A DNA stretch of 10,735 nucleotides from positions 1 to 10,735 of the forward strand of contig DAIDJH010000032.1 in the NCBI GenBank assembly GCA_027451425.1, read 5' to 3'. Made by a program: the position numbers and the translations under genes. Under the pieces are notes generated by a model. It saw only the letters and a program-made list of their open reading frames with translations. It had not been told where the DNA came from and searched no databases. Below, one piece after another: positions 1-6,477 of the stretch (its first letter is position 1; every line of letters begins with the position of its first letter). The stretch is from Bdellovibrionales bacterium. GTDB taxonomy: Bacteria > Bdellovibrionota > Bdellovibrionia > Bdellovibrionales > UBA1609.

Positions 1-843
1 TTTGAGAACGGGGCTTCAGGCATCACCGAAGATTTGCCGTTCACGCAAACGGGCGAAAAATATGAACCCGTAACAATCGAGCTAGAGAGGATTACGCTCA
101 AAGTTTATTTCGAGACCCCTCCGTCGGCACGTTGGCTTGAGGACGTGAAAGCCAATTTTAGCGGAGCACGCTTTGCGCTGCACGCTGAACTGAAGCGGGA
201 TTGGCTGGCGGAGTGGAAGAAGGGATTTACCGCTTTTCCGCTCGACAACGAAAAGATGATTTGGGTTGTGCCGAGCTGGCTTCCGGTGCCGTCAGAGGCT
301 TTGAAAGCGATTCGCATCGATCCTGGCATGGCCTTTGGCACGGGCACCCACGAAACAACTCGCCTAGCCGCGCTACTTATTTTAAAAAACAAAATATATT
401 TAGAGAAATCCAAGTCGGCGCTTGATGTCGGCACGGGTACGGGCATTTTGGCCATGTTGCTGGCGCATGCCGGCGTCTCGCAAGTAATTGGTAACGACAT
501 CGATCCTGAAGCGCGGCGCGTGGCCCGTGAGAATATCGAGATCAATCAGCTCGCGGACGTCGTGCAAATTGTCGATGAATCAATTGAAAAAATCACCGGC
601 GTATTTAATGTTGTGGTGGCCAATATTATCGACGGGGTACTGATAAAAATACAAAACGATTTAAGGGAGCGAGTGTCGGCAAATGGGCATTTGATTCTGA
701 CGGGAATTCTTCAAGAGCGTGAAGAAGGTTTTTTGAGAAATTTCAAGTATCCTGATTTCGAACTTATCGAGAGACAACAGTTGGGTGAGTGGGTAGGGTT
801 CCATTTTCAACACAAGAGTGCAAACGGGGGCGGGGGCAAATGA
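1..843 (+). CDS. prmA: Ribosomal protein L11 methyltransferase (5' end missing)
   Basis: PrmA methylates lysines and the N-terminal amine of ribosomal protein L11 using S-adenosylmethionine in the cytoplasm. The frame is open from the first base, and the residues before the first TTG (position 34), ENGASGITED, fit the PrmA N-terminal domain, so the true start lies upstream of the window. The family signature DPGMAFGTGTHETT is encoded around bases 313-360. It is followed by the SAM-binding glycine loop DVGTGTGILA (about 424-453), an acidic loop NDIDPEA (about 493-513) and VVANIID (about 616-636), the usual motif IV region. The C-terminus is complete. The stop TGA overlaps the ATG of rsmE in an ATGA junction, indicating translational coupling. 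Family assignment is firm; only the first few tens of residues are absent. Confidence 0.93.
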   Translation, partial: FENGASGITEDLPFTQTGEKYEPVTIELERITLKVYFETPPSARWLEDVKANFSGARFALHAELKRDWLAEWKKGFTAFPLDNEKMIWVVPSWLPVPSEALKAIRIDPGMAFGTGTHETTRLAALLILKNKIYLEKSKSALDVGTGTGILAMLLAHAGVSQVIGNDIDPEARRVARENIEINQLADVVQIVDESIEKITGVFNVVVANIIDGVLIKIQNDLRERVSANGHLILTGILQEREEGFLRNFKYPDFELIERQQLGEWVGFHFQHKSANGGGGK

Positions 844-1613
844 ATTTGCGTCGCATTTGGCTGGAGCCTGAACCTGCTTCACAAACGATTGCGGTCGGCG
901 AATCGTTTGAGCTGCCGAGCTCGGCGTTTCATCATGTCGCACATGTTACACGACTTTCAGTCGGCGATGTGTTTGAGGGTATAAATGGTTCAGATGTCGC
1001 ACTGGAGTTGCAGCTCATCGAGGTGGACAAAAAATCGGCTGTTGTAAAAGTTATTGAAACTCGCAAACTCCCCACGCCAGGAGAGCCCCGAATTCATTTG
1101 GCCTTTGCCGTAAGTAAATGGGAAGTTACTGAAAGCGTAATTGAAAAATCCGTGGAACTGGGTGTTTCCGCGTTTCAGCCGCTTTTGACGGCGAACAGTT
1201 TTGTTAAAAAGCCGAATGATATCAGCGAGGCGCGAGTCGACAGATGGCAAAGAATTGTGCGGTCGGCAACTGTACAATCCGCGCGTGGGAGTCTAATGGA
1301 ATTACTTCCGCCAAAAAATTTAGCGGAATTTCTCCAAACTGTTCACCAGGATGGGCAGGCAGCGTGTCTGTTTGCTTATGAGGGAGTGTGCCCTCAAGAC
1401 ATCCGCAGTACGCTGGCGGACTTGCTTAAAAGCAAACCGAGCCGACTGTGGGCGCTAGTTGGGTCTGAGGGCGGATTCAGCGACTCCGAAGTGGAGAGAA
1501 TACGCTCATTCCAATTGACCCCTGCGACGATGGGGCCGCAGATCCTACGTGCGGAAACGGCTTGCCTGGCTATTTTGAGCGTCATAAAGTATGAAACCGG
1601 GAACATGAGGTGA
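840..1613 (+). CDS. rsmE: 16S rRNA (uracil1498-N3)-methyltransferase RsmE
   Basis: RsmE is a SPOUT-class methyltransferase that modifies U1498 of 16S rRNA in the 30S subunit. The 257-residue product has the N-terminal PUA-like part (HHVAHVTRLSVGDVFEG, residues 31-47). It then has the family stretch IEKSVELGVSAFQPL (101-115), the RSATVQSARG segment (141-150) and the C-terminal knot motifs VGSEGGFS (207-214) and LRAETA (236-241). The usual GPEGG reads GSEGG here, a mild deviation. I chose ATG 840 over an in-frame upstream GTG at 789 because 840 overlaps the prmA stop, follows a G-rich Shine-Dalgarno (about 826-837) and gives the expected N-terminus MNLRRIWLE. It lies in the prmA operon, three bases before the RDD gene. 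Confidence 0.93.
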   Translation: MNLRRIWLEPEPASQTIAVGESFELPSSAFHHVAHVTRLSVGDVFEGINGSDVALELQLIEVDKKSAVVKVIETRKLPTPGEPRIHLAFAVSKWEVTESVIEKSVELGVSAFQPLLTANSFVKKPNDISEARVDRWQRIVRSATVQSARGSLMELLPPKNLAEFLQTVHQDGQAACLFAYEGVCPQDIRSTLADLLKSKPSRLWALVGSEGGFSDSEVERIRSFQLTPATMGPQILRAETACLAILSVIKYETGNMR

Positions 1614-1616
1614 GGA

Positions 1617-2495
1617 ATGGATATCGATGCCAACAATTCAATAGATGACTTTGAAATGAAGCCGCTTACGGCGGGGCTTGGTTTTCATAAGAAATCGGTG
1701 AGCCTCAAAGAGCACTTGTCAAAGACGGGCCTTGCGGAGCAAGCGGTTCGCCGAGCTGCCGGTTCGAGTGCATTGCCGTCGGCTCCACCGAGCGAACTCA
1801 TCGAGACGGCGCGGCCGCGATCGTCGCGTGAAATTATCGACGAGCTTCACAGCGCGCTCAAGACAAGACCACAGGCCCCCAAGGCGGCACAATTGTCGGC
1901 AATTTTGCCCCGTGAAATTGGTGATGTGACTCCGGCGCGTCCGGTGATTCCAGAACCGCAGCCTCTGCGCTCGCCGGATCCGTTGAGCCGCGTGAAGTTT
2001 CAAATCCCCGAAAAATCAATCGCTGATTCTGTAGGGGTACGCCGTGGCGCTCACGACAACATGGTAAAGCCGTTGTCGCCGGTGGCCGTGAGTATTCCGG
2101 CTTTAATTTTAGATTCGTTGGTGGTTTTGGCAATTGCGCTCATATTTCTTGTCAGTTTGATTGTCGTGACAAATATCAAATTGCCGGCCGTTATTGAAAG
2201 TACGCGCGGTGAATTTGCGACTCAGCTCAGCTTGTTTGTCTTGTATCTCGCGGTTTTTGAAATTTACGCGATTGTGTCGCGCAGCTTTTTTAACGCCACG
2301 GTTGGCGAGTGGACGTTTGATCTGCAGCTGGGTAGCGAGGCACAAGTGCGAAAGCCGCATTATCCAGTGTTGGTTTTGTGGCGCTCGATCATGAATCTCA
2401 TGACGGGTTTAATTTTATTGCCGCTTTTTTCGCTCGTGTTCAATCGGGACTTGGCGGCACGACTGAGCGGGCTCCAACTTTATAGAAAAAATTGA
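1617..2495 (+). CDS. RDD-domain membrane protein with long cytoplasmic N-terminus
   Basis: A 292-residue protein. Residues 1-150 are hydrophilic and rich in Pro, Ser, Ala and Arg, probably disordered and cytoplasmic, and include a compact segment MKPLTAGLGFHKK (14-26). Residues about 158-185, 202-222 and 251-276 are membrane segments. The spacing, the first-helix Asp (D166 in PALILDS), the Gly-x-Trp-Thr-Phe turn (230-234, matching the GxTxGK-type RDD loop) and the last Asp (D278 in NRDLAARLSG) fit the RDD family. The first-helix Arg that gives the family its R is replaced by Ser (S159). RDD proteins are poorly understood; some act in ion transport, and no substrate can be inferred here. The SD GAGGTGAGG overlaps the end of rsmE, so it is part of the same operon. 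Confidence 0.78.
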   Translation: MDIDANNSIDDFEMKPLTAGLGFHKKSVSLKEHLSKTGLAEQAVRRAAGSSALPSAPPSELIETARPRSSREIIDELHSALKTRPQAPKAAQLSAILPREIGDVTPARPVIPEPQPLRSPDPLSRVKFQIPEKSIADSVGVRRGAHDNMVKPLSPVAVSIPALILDSLVVLAIALIFLVSLIVVTNIKLPAVIESTRGEFATQLSLFVLYLAVFEIYAIVSRSFFNATVGEWTFDLQLGSEAQVRKPHYPVLVLWRSIMNLMTGLILLPLFSLVFNRDLAARLSGLQLYRKN

Positions 2496-2515
2496 TTCTC
2501 GCATCGTGAGGCATC

Positions 2516-2989
2516 GTGGGCCGATTTCAACCCGAGCTCTCTCAATTTTTAAAAATTCTTTCGAATGAAAGAAAAAGCCGTCGGGTTGTGTTCACCAACG
2601 GCTGTTTCGATCTTCTTCATGTGGGCCATGTTCGATATTTGCAAGAAGCGCGAAGCCTCGGGGATTATTTGGTTGTGGGTATAAATTCAGACGCGAGCGT
2701 AAAAAAGTTAAAGGGGCCATCGCGACCTCTACAAAATGAGAGGGATCGCCTTGAAATTATAGCGGCTCTTGAATGCGTGAACTTGGCCACGTTGTTCGGC
2801 GAAGATACGCCTGAATCATTGATCCGCCATGTACGGCCGGAGGTTCTCGTTAAAGGGGGCGATTGGCCGATAGAAAAAATCGCAGGAGCTCCGTTTGTAC
2901 TTTCATACGGCGGTGAAGTTCGCTCATTGCAATTTGTCGAAGGACATTCAACTACGCAACTTATCGAGAAAATGGGTCACAACCGATAG
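2516..2989 (+). CDS. rfaE2: D-glycero-beta-D-manno-heptose 1-phosphate adenylyltransferase
   Basis: The enzyme transfers AMP from ATP to heptose-1-phosphate to give ADP-heptose, the donor for the LPS inner core, in the cytoplasm. At 157 residues it is the stand-alone form of the C-terminal half of HldE. Visible motifs are VVFTNGCFDLLHVGH (24-38) with the HxGH nucleotidyltransferase signature at 35-38, GINSDASVKKLKG, then RPLQNERDRLEIIAAL and VLVKGGDW, all typical of RfaE2. The start is GTG 2516. It is the only start just after an in-frame TGA (2507-2509), and a GTGAGG Shine-Dalgarno lies four bases ahead. It is last in the prmA operon, 20 bases after the RDD gene. Its final 13 bases overlap the convergent gene on the other strand. 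The heptose kinase half is not in the window. Confidence 0.92.
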   Translation: MGRFQPELSQFLKILSNERKSRRVVFTNGCFDLLHVGHVRYLQEARSLGDYLVVGINSDASVKKLKGPSRPLQNERDRLEIIAALECVNLATLFGEDTPESLIRHVRPEVLVKGGDWPIEKIAGAPFVLSYGGEVRSLQFVEGHSTTQLIEKMGHNR

Positions 2990-3780
2990 CCTAATTTTAG
3001 GCTGTAGACGGTTTCTTGATAGCTGTCGATTTGAGCTGAAATAAAATAAGGTGACAATTCGACGTCCATCCCAAGAAAGAAATGGTCGCGCTTGCCGTTT
3101 TCTTTGAGGTAGCCATTCGGGTCGTTGGGCGAGCCGGTTGGGTTTGCGGCCTGATTCGCGGGGTCACTCATGTCTAAAATAGTGTTCATGAATTTATTGC
3201 TGCCGTAGAGCACACCCCCGCCGAAATAAAGAGCGTAATTTTTCAAATTCCAACCCGCCATTAAATCAGTGCCTAAAGTTTGATTAATAAATTCGTCGTC
3301 GATGTTGAAGGAGTCGTAGTGCAGCAGAGCGGATAGGGTAAGCGGGAGACTGTCAGCTTCATAAAAGGCCCACTTCGCCATCCCGCCGTATTCTGAAATT
3401 TCATTCGAATTCACAAATGGCACGAAATCGATATAGACGTCGACGTTGTGGTAAAGCCCTTTACCGATCGATATTCGATTGTACTCGAGACTGGTCTCGT
3501 CCCCGTTGCCGGAGCCCAGGCGCGCGAGATCCGTTGTGTCAATAAATTCGGACGTGATGCCGACTTCGAAACCTGAGTGTCCACCAAGGGGATAGGGATT
3601 ACTCAAAAATTTCGTGCTTGAGCCGTATCCGACAATTTGCGTGACTTCGTTTAAGTCGGAATTTTTAAGATCTCCAGGCAAACGCCAGGCGTGCGCAGAG
3701 ACTGCCGTCAGGATGAAAAATCCGGCAGAAACAAAATTAAGTATTAATCCCGCGAATCTCGGGCGCCTAAAATGCGACAC
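2977..3780 (-). CDS. Predicted outer-membrane beta-barrel-like protein, function unknown
   Basis: A 267-residue protein I do not recognise. Residues 1-31 form a signal peptide: basic start (RRPR, 5-8), hydrophobic core (10-27) and a SAHA|W signal peptidase I site near residue 31. The mature part is rich in alternating hydrophobic/aromatic stretches (DVYIDFVPFV, LTLSALLHYDSF, YALYFGGGVLYG, HFFLGMDVEL, FISAQIDSYQETVYSLKLGYRL). These look like transmembrane beta strands with polar turns and an aromatic-rich C-terminal strand. A polar Pro/Asn/Gly stretch (about 205-230) may be an exposed loop. The start is GTG at 3780, which gives a full signal peptide; GGAG directly abuts it, so translation may be coupled to the upstream gene, whose stop is nine bases away. 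The location is inferred; transport, adhesion or assembly roles cannot be separated. Confidence 0.72.
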   Translation of the reverse strand: MSHFRRPRFAGLILNFVSAGFFILTAVSAHAWRLPGDLKNSDLNEVTQIVGYGSSTKFLSNPYPLGGHSGFEVGITSEFIDTTDLARLGSGNGDETSLEYNRISIGKGLYHNVDVYIDFVPFVNSNEISEYGGMAKWAFYEADSLPLTLSALLHYDSFNIDDEFINQTLGTDLMAGWNLKNYALYFGGGVLYGSNKFMNTILDMSDPANQAANPTGSPNDPNGYLKENGKRDHFFLGMDVELSPYFISAQIDSYQETVYSLKLGYRL

Positions 3781-3789
3781 TCCATAAGC

Positions 3790-4917
3790 TTAGCTAGACG
3801 CCGGCGTGGGTTCAATGACCTTGATAAGAGCAAGTGACTTTTGCAGATCCGCGACAATCGTTGCGTTACCTGCGTAAACAGTTAGCACATGTTCAATGAC
3901 CGGAATAAATCCGTTGTAGGCATCGACAAGGCTGGTTTGCGGAGAGGCTCCTGTCGCACCGGGGGTTGGTGTTGACGTGGGGGTGCGCGAGGCAAGGTAT
4001 GTCGTTGTCGAAACATTGAGCACTTCAGCCGCAGTGAGGATGACTGTTTCATCAGCGAGCGACTGAGAAAATATCTGCTTGAGTAGGGGCACTTCATTGA
4101 GTGTGCTGTAAGCATCGATGTATTGAGCATCCGCGCTCATCACGGAGGAGTTGCCACTATCGGTTTTAAGTGCGCTGACTAGAAATGAAAAACTTGATGC
4201 GCTCGGTGTGGCATTGGCGGCGTATAGGGCGAGCATTTCTTCGTCTGCCGTCGGTTGCGCTGCCATGGCGGCAAGAAGTTGATAGAAAACAGCCGATGAA
4301 ACTTGGTCGTGTTGGTAATCTTGAACAAGTTTTGCGACGGTTGCTTGCGTTGTCGTCGGCAGCAACAGATTGACCCAATCGGAGTAAGTTGACATGTCGT
4401 TGGCTCCGCCGCCGACTCCACCGTTGGGGCTTACTGCCCCGCCGGCTCGTGGTGCACCTGTTGCTACGCCTCCCGCCGGGGGGGGTGGTTGAGCAGAATT
4501 ATTGTCATTGGGATTTATTTGCGCGGTTTGTGCCATTTCGGGGACCTGTTGCATGCGCCCGCGGGCATTTTTCGTTTTCTTCGCAAGCTTAACTGTCTTT
4601 TTCTTTTTTGTGACATTGGCTTTGCCTTTTTTCATGGCAACGCGACCGCCGCTAAAATCATAGGACTGCTTTTTTGCCGGCGAGCCCATAACATGCATTC
4701 CACGATTTAGACGCGCTTGTTCTCCGGCTTGGATACGGTCAGCGAGCATCTGGTTTTCGCTGACATGAAACGGTGAAATATCGGCATCATCTAAAATCAT
4801 TTGTTCGTGCGAGCCCGTGATTCTCGAATGGCGGATACTTTTCAACACCTCAACAAACAAACCGAGAGCTAGGAGGAGCGTGATAATAATGATTTGATTC
4901 GAACGAGAATCATCCAT
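3790..4917 (-). CDS. Single-pass membrane protein with basic and Pro/Gly-rich linker, function unknown
   Basis: A 375-residue protein I do not recognise. A short N-terminal tail precedes one hydrophobic helix (about 8-25, IIIITLLLALGLFVEVL). There is no cleavage site, so it is probably anchored in the inner membrane with the bulk in the periplasm. Residues 81-121 are extremely basic (AMKKGKANVTKKKKTVK, KKTKNARGR). Residues about 124-173 are a low-complexity Gln/Asn, Pro (PPPP) and Gly-rich linker. From about 178 the chain is Ala/Leu-rich and looks helical, with a second Thr/Pro/Ser segment near 320-335, then a final helical piece. It is the first gene of a minus-strand pair with the outer-membrane-like gene, nine bases away. 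The basic segment could bind nucleic acid, LPS or peptidoglycan; nothing in the sequence decides this. ATG 4917 is preceded by AAAGGG only two bases away. Confidence 0.68.
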   Translation of the reverse strand: MDDSRSNQIIIITLLLALGLFVEVLKSIRHSRITGSHEQMILDDADISPFHVSENQMLADRIQAGEQARLNRGMHVMGSPAKKQSYDFSGGRVAMKKGKANVTKKKKTVKLAKKTKNARGRMQQVPEMAQTAQINPNDNNSAQPPPPAGGVATGAPRAGGAVSPNGGVGGGANDMSTYSDWVNLLLPTTTQATVAKLVQDYQHDQVSSAVFYQLLAAMAAQPTADEEMLALYAANATPSASSFSFLVSALKTDSGNSSVMSADAQYIDAYSTLNEVPLLKQIFSQSLADETVILTAAEVLNVSTTTYLASRTPTSTPTPGATGASPQTSLVDAYNGFIPVIEHVLTVYAGNATIVADLQKSLALIKVIEPTPASS

Positions 4918-5097
4918 GACCCTTTCTAGGGCAGAAAGCGTGCCGGCCGCTTGTTTTGTAACTAGTTGAAATTGTTGCGATTAATTTTGACTCTCGGCGG
5001 GTAGCAAAGAGCTTTGTTGTTTAAACTTCAGACAGGTGGACAAGCGAGATTAAAAACCCTAAGATTTTCAATAACTTAAATAAAGTACGGAGACGAT
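4918..5097. promoter_or_regulatory. Divergent intergenic region between minus-strand pair and meaB
   Basis: These 180 bases must hold the promoters for the minus-strand gene pair and, on the plus strand, for meaB. I could not pick a convincing -35/-10 pair on either strand. Two small dyads are visible. CTTTCT-agggc-AGAAAG (4922-4938) would put the AAAGGG ribosome binding site of the minus-strand gene in a stem. CAAAG-AG-CTTTG lies near 5016-5027. For meaB, a CGGAG Shine-Dalgarno (5088-5092) sits five bases before GTG 5098. Confidence 0.5.
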
Positions 5098-5964
5098 GTG
5101 TCCGGTGACGATCTGCGCGCACTTTTATTGGCGATTCAACGCGAATACAGCCCCGTTGCGATGGCTAAACTGCTTACAACGGTTGAACGGTTTGGTCCGC
5201 GGGCTTTTGCATGTGAAGAAATATTGGAACCTAAGCATTTATCCTTTCGAATTGGCATTACTGGACCGCCCGGAGCGGGCAAATCCACACTCATAGGGCA
5301 AATTCTCGATCAATTGAGTCGCGGCGGAAAGCGTGTGGGGGTAATCGCGATTGATCCGACGAGCCCCATTTCTCATGGGGCAATTCTTGGTGATCGCATT
5401 CGCTACAGTGATCAATCGCTTAACTCAAATGTGTTTATTCGCTCGCTCGGTTCGCGTGGCAGTCTTGGCGGTCTCGCCGCCCATGCCTACCTTCTTGCGC
5501 GGGCATTCGACGCCTGCGAATTCGACCGCACAATTATTGAAACTGTTGGGGTGGGACAAGTTGAAGTTGATATCATGAATGTGGCAGACGCGGTGGTTTT
5601 GGTTCTTGTTCCGGAATCGGGTGATTCGGTGCAAGCGATGAAAGCGGGAATAACTGAAGTTGCTGACCTTGTTATTGTGAATAAAAGTGATCGGCCAGGA
5701 GCTGAAGCGTTTCGCCGCGAAATTGAAGCGCAGTTAAATAAACCGGTACTGGCGATTTCGGCGACAGAAAATGTAGGTATCGATTCATTGATGGAGTGGC
5801 TCAATCACGCAAAAGCCAACGACAGATGGCGTGAAAAAAGGTTCGCTCCCAATCGACTGCGTGCCGAGGCTATTGCGCTCAAGCGCGACGAAATAGAAAA
5901 GCAAATTTTAAAAGCAATCGATCAAATTGAGACGGTCAGTGCGCTGAAAGACCTGTTCCCCTAA
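5098..5964 (+). CDS. meaB: MeaB/ArgK-type G3E-family GTPase (methylmalonyl-CoA mutase chaperone)
   Basis: A 288-residue cytoplasmic P-loop GTPase. MeaB proteins protect methylmalonyl-CoA mutase and gate loading of its adenosylcobalamin cofactor; older annotation calls them ArgK or LAO/AO transport ATPase. Motifs in order are Walker A GPPGAGKST (56-64), DPTSP (86-90), GAILGDRIRY (94-103), FIRSLGSRGSLGGLA (113-127), ETVGVGQ switch (148-154) and NKSD base-recognition motif (195-198). All catalytic motifs are intact. It is shorter than typical MeaB (about 320-330 residues) and ends soon after the C-terminal helices, without the usual Pro-x-x-Ala-Ala tail, so the dimerisation arm may be reduced. 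The start is GTG 5098 with GGAG at 5089-5092; an ATG two bases earlier is out of frame. No mutase gene is in the window. Confidence 0.9.
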   Translation: MSGDDLRALLLAIQREYSPVAMAKLLTTVERFGPRAFACEEILEPKHLSFRIGITGPPGAGKSTLIGQILDQLSRGGKRVGVIAIDPTSPISHGAILGDRIRYSDQSLNSNVFIRSLGSRGSLGGLAAHAYLLARAFDACEFDRTIIETVGVGQVEVDIMNVADAVVLVLVPESGDSVQAMKAGITEVADLVIVNKSDRPGAEAFRREIEAQLNKPVLAISATENVGIDSLMEWLNHAKANDRWREKRFAPNRLRAEAIALKRDEIEKQILKAIDQIETVSALKDLFP

Positions 5965-6025
5965 AATTACGGCAACATAAATAACGCGTAGCATCAAGTA
6001 GTTTACCAAGACTTCCGATGGGTAA

Positions 6026-6047
6026 CTTGGGCGCGTGTGCGCCCAAG
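6026..6047 (+). other. Perfect GC-rich hairpin between meaB and the small gene
   Basis: CTTGGGCGC (6026-6034), loop GTGT, GCGCCCAAG (6039-6047): nine perfectly paired bases with a four-base loop. No T-run follows, so it is not a standard rho-independent terminator on the plus strand. AAGGGG (6045-6050), the best ribosome binding site for the next gene, overlaps its right arm, so the hairpin could hide it. It may protect the meaB mRNA end, control the next gene, or both. Confidence 0.6.
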
Positions 6048-6056
6048 GGGTGCCGT

Positions 6057-6362
6057 GTGCGTGTGTCAAAATTTGAGCCACATGTATTAGGCGGGCCGCC
6101 AATGGACGACGCTGATCTGGTCTTTAATTCATTGGCTGAAGAAAGCGAAATTATAGGCGAAGTCGAATCGGCTCAAAATGACCCAGTAGAGGCTTCAGTT
6201 GTTGAAGAGCGAAGCATTAAGGAGTCGATAGTTCGCTTGGCGGACTATCTCAAAAATAGAAAAAACTCCCAAAAGACGAAGGTTGCAGTTGCGATAGGTC
6301 GGTATATTTACCAAAGAGATCAAATTTTTAACGCGCGCAGCAATAAATACCTAAAGATTTAA
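6057..6362 (+). CDS. Small protein of unknown function upstream of flagellin 1
   Basis: About 101 residues from GTG 6057. I do not recognise the family. The first half is acidic (MDDADLVFNSLAEESE, then GEVESAQNDP). The second half is basic and probably helical (SIVRLADYLKNRKNSQKTK, then VAVAIGRYIYQRDQIF), ending in NKYLKI. No signal peptide or membrane helix is visible; it is likely cytoplasmic. The start is uncertain. GTG 6057 has AAGGGG six bases ahead. ATG 6102 has only weak AGGCGGG. ATG 6018 has no clear site and would put a hairpin inside the coding region. The stop is embedded in the sigma-28 promoter of flagellin 1. A weak sigma-28-like pair (TCAAG at 5994, TCCGATGG at 6014) could serve it. 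The acidic-then-basic layout and location suggest, but do not show, a flagellar accessory or regulator. Confidence 0.6.
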   Translation: MRVSKFEPHVLGGPPMDDADLVFNSLAEESEIIGEVESAQNDPVEASVVEERSIKESIVRLADYLKNRKNSQKTKVAVAIGRYIYQRDQIFNARSNKYLKI

Positions 6363-6378
6363 CGCGATGCGCCGATAA
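6352..6378 (+). promoter_or_regulatory. Sigma-28 (FliA) promoter of flagellin 1
   Basis: TAAA (6352-6355), a 15-base spacer, then GCCGATAA (6371-6378): exact match to the core FliA consensus TAAA-N15-GCCGATAA. The extended -35 TAAAGATT differs from TAAAGTTT at one base. The start of transcription is expected near 6385, giving a leader of about 93 bases. The -35 overlaps the last codons and stop of the preceding small gene. This is direct evidence that flagellin 1 belongs to the late FliA regulon. Confidence 0.92.
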
Positions 6379-6419
6379 ATAAATTGACTACATGCATAAA
6401 AGATCCGTGGGCGCTAAGT

Positions 6420-6470
6420 CCAGGTTTCAATCGCGGGGGTTGGTGAACGCGAATTAGGCCTGGGGAGGGG
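6420..6470 (+). promoter_or_regulatory. Flagellin 1 leader: long hairpin abutting a strong Shine-Dalgarno
   Basis: CCAGG (6420-6424) pairs with CCTGG (6459-6463), and AATCGCG (6429-6435) pairs with CGCGAATT (6448-6455). With two G-U pairs and two single-base bulges this makes a stem of about 15 pairs and a 12-base G-rich loop. The ribosome binding site GGGGAGGGG (6462-6470) begins in the last two bases of the stem, so folding could affect ribosome access or protect the mRNA. Confidence 0.5.
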
Positions 6471-6477
6471 TGCCTTT

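Noticed and set aside
34..36. TTG as start codon of prmA
   Set aside because: The frame is open to base 1 and the residues before the TTG fit PrmA, so the real start is outside the window.
105..545. Open frame of 146 codons antisense to prmA
   Set aside because: It mirrors conserved prmA codons and has no independent start signal or domain.
789..839. GTG 789 as a longer start for rsmE
   Set aside because: It would add 17 residues overlapping prmA by 55 bases; ATG 840 has the ATGA coupling and gives the normal N-terminus.
6018..6056. ATG 6018 as start of the small gene before flagellin 1
   Set aside because: No ribosome binding site precedes it and the hairpin at 6026-6047 would be in the coding region; GTG 6057 has AAGGGG six bases ahead. 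Not fully excluded.
5965..6477. Sigma-54 promoter (GG-N10-GC type) for the flagellar genes
   Set aside because: No site with both elements at correct spacing was found here or in the other flagellar intergenic regions; sigma-28 sites explain them better.
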